5,244 nt of DNA from Dehalococcoidia bacterium (GTDB lineage: Bacteria; Chloroflexota; Dehalococcoidia; Dehalococcoidales; RBG-16-60-22). The translations under genes and the position numbers were made by a program. Positions 4,699-5,244 of the stretch are shown here, piece after piece (position 1 is the stretch's first letter; each line of letters starts with the position of its first letter). The notes beneath the pieces were generated by a model. The model made no database searches and was not told where the DNA came from. It saw only the letters and a list, made by a program, of their open reading frames with translations. Where the stretch lies: NCBI GenBank assembly GCA_030615655.1, contig JAUWYU010000120.1:1-5244 (forward strand), given 5' to 3'.

Positions 4699-5244
4699 AT
4701 GCCATACGGTGCAGGCAAATACACTTATGAATTAGTTGATGGGTGGGCAAAGCTTCCTGAGGGGTGGTCATTTCTCGATGTCGGTGGTATATCGATTGAT
4801 TCACAAGATAAGGTGTATATACTGAACAGAAGCGAGCAACCGATAATGATTTTCGACCGTGAGGGTAACTTGCTCAATTCGTGGGGAGAAGGTTTCTTCA
4901 ATCGTGCTCACGGTAGCTGCATTGGCTCTGATGGCTTGCTCTACTGTACCGATGATAGAAACCATATCGTCGCCAAATTCACCCCCGAGGGCAAGCTGCT
5001 GATGACACTGGGCACCAAAGGCCAGGCGTCAGATACCGGTTATATCCGAACCTTTGATTATTGGGAGAGCTTGGCGAGAATACAACGAGGTGCCCCACCA
5101 TTCAATCGCCCGACTGGTGTGGCGGTAACTTCCTCGGGTGAAATCTATATCGCTGATGGTTACGGCAACGCCAGAATACACAAGTTCACCTCTGATGGCA
5201 AATTGCTTTTCTCCTGGGGTGAACCGGGCGGCGCTCCGGGTCAG
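4699..5244 (+). CDS. NHL-repeat beta-propeller protein, similar to peptidyl-alpha-hydroxyglycine amidating lyase-like proteins (3' end missing)
   Basis: The visible part is 182 codons, open to the right edge. NHL-type blades recur: about residues 28-63 (GGISIDSQDKVYILN, then FDREGNLLNSWG), 70-106 (HGSCIGSDGLLYCTDD, then FTPEGKLLMTLG) and 135-174 (FNRPTGVAV, IYIADGYGNARIHKF, then DGKLLFSWG). Each blade has the usual pattern of a hydrophobic strand, DG or EG turn and closing WG/LG. The sequence FNRPTGVAV...ADGYGNARIHKF is characteristic of bacterial proteins annotated as peptidyl-alpha-hydroxyglycine alpha-amidating lyase-like, a label taken from the animal enzyme domain and usually unproven in bacteria. 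No signal peptide or membrane segment is present at the N-terminus, so a cytoplasmic location is inferred. The biological role is unknown; it may be a binding scaffold or a lyase. Its position behind the dehydrogenase suggests a shared pathway. Confidence 0.88.
   Translation, partial: MPYGAGKYTYELVDGWAKLPEGWSFLDVGGISIDSQDKVYILNRSEQPIMIFDREGNLLNSWGEGFFNRAHGSCIGSDGLLYCTDDRNHIVAKFTPEGKLLMTLGTKGQASDTGYIRTFDYWESLARIQRGAPPFNRPTGVAVTSSGEIYIADGYGNARIHKFTSDGKLLFSWGEPGGAPGQ

Overview
This window looks like a bacterial catabolic or accessory locus with two divergent transcription units around a 262-base control region (3574-3835). All five genes have recognisable families and none is visibly broken. Two run off the window edges. 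I found no RNA gene, insertion sequence, CRISPR array or integration site.

Minus-strand unit, in order of transcription: a TRAP-transporter solute-binding lipoprotein (2377-3573), the small membrane subunit (1780-2295), the large membrane subunit (446-1786), and a two-cluster 4Fe-4S ferredoxin-like protein (1-411, cut by the left edge). The small and large subunit genes overlap by 7 bases. The ferredoxin follows after only 34 bases with its own Shine-Dalgarno, so a single operon is likely. All three TRAP proteins resemble the subfamily named after mannitol/chloroaromatic uptake (FcbT-like). The actual substrate cannot be read from sequence, but an organic anion is likely. A promoter with a consensus -35 (TTGACA), a 17-base spacer and TACAAT lies upstream of the binding-protein gene. 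A GC-rich hairpin sits between the binding-protein and membrane-subunit genes.

Plus-strand unit: a classical short-chain dehydrogenase/reductase (3836-4630), then an NHL-repeat beta-propeller protein (4699 to the right edge, incomplete). It is preceded by an extended -10 promoter (TGATATAAT), and both genes have near-perfect Shine-Dalgarno sequences.

Inferred logic: a sodium-driven carboxylate-type uptake system, an NAD(P)-dependent alcohol/ketone oxidoreductase and a small electron carrier are co-located, as expected for uptake and oxidation of an organic acid. Redox partners probably lie beyond the left edge.

Organism: intermediate GC, AGGAGG-type ribosome binding sites, a lipoprotein with a long Ala-Pro linker and the ferredoxin style remind me of environmental Chloroflexota (Dehalococcoidia-like) or anaerobic sulfate-reducer-type genomes. 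This is an impression, not a demonstration. Nothing here is convincingly a new system. The most unusual items are the ferredoxin inside a TRAP operon, its altered second cysteine motif, the very long Ala-Pro tether, and the NHL protein lacking an export signal.
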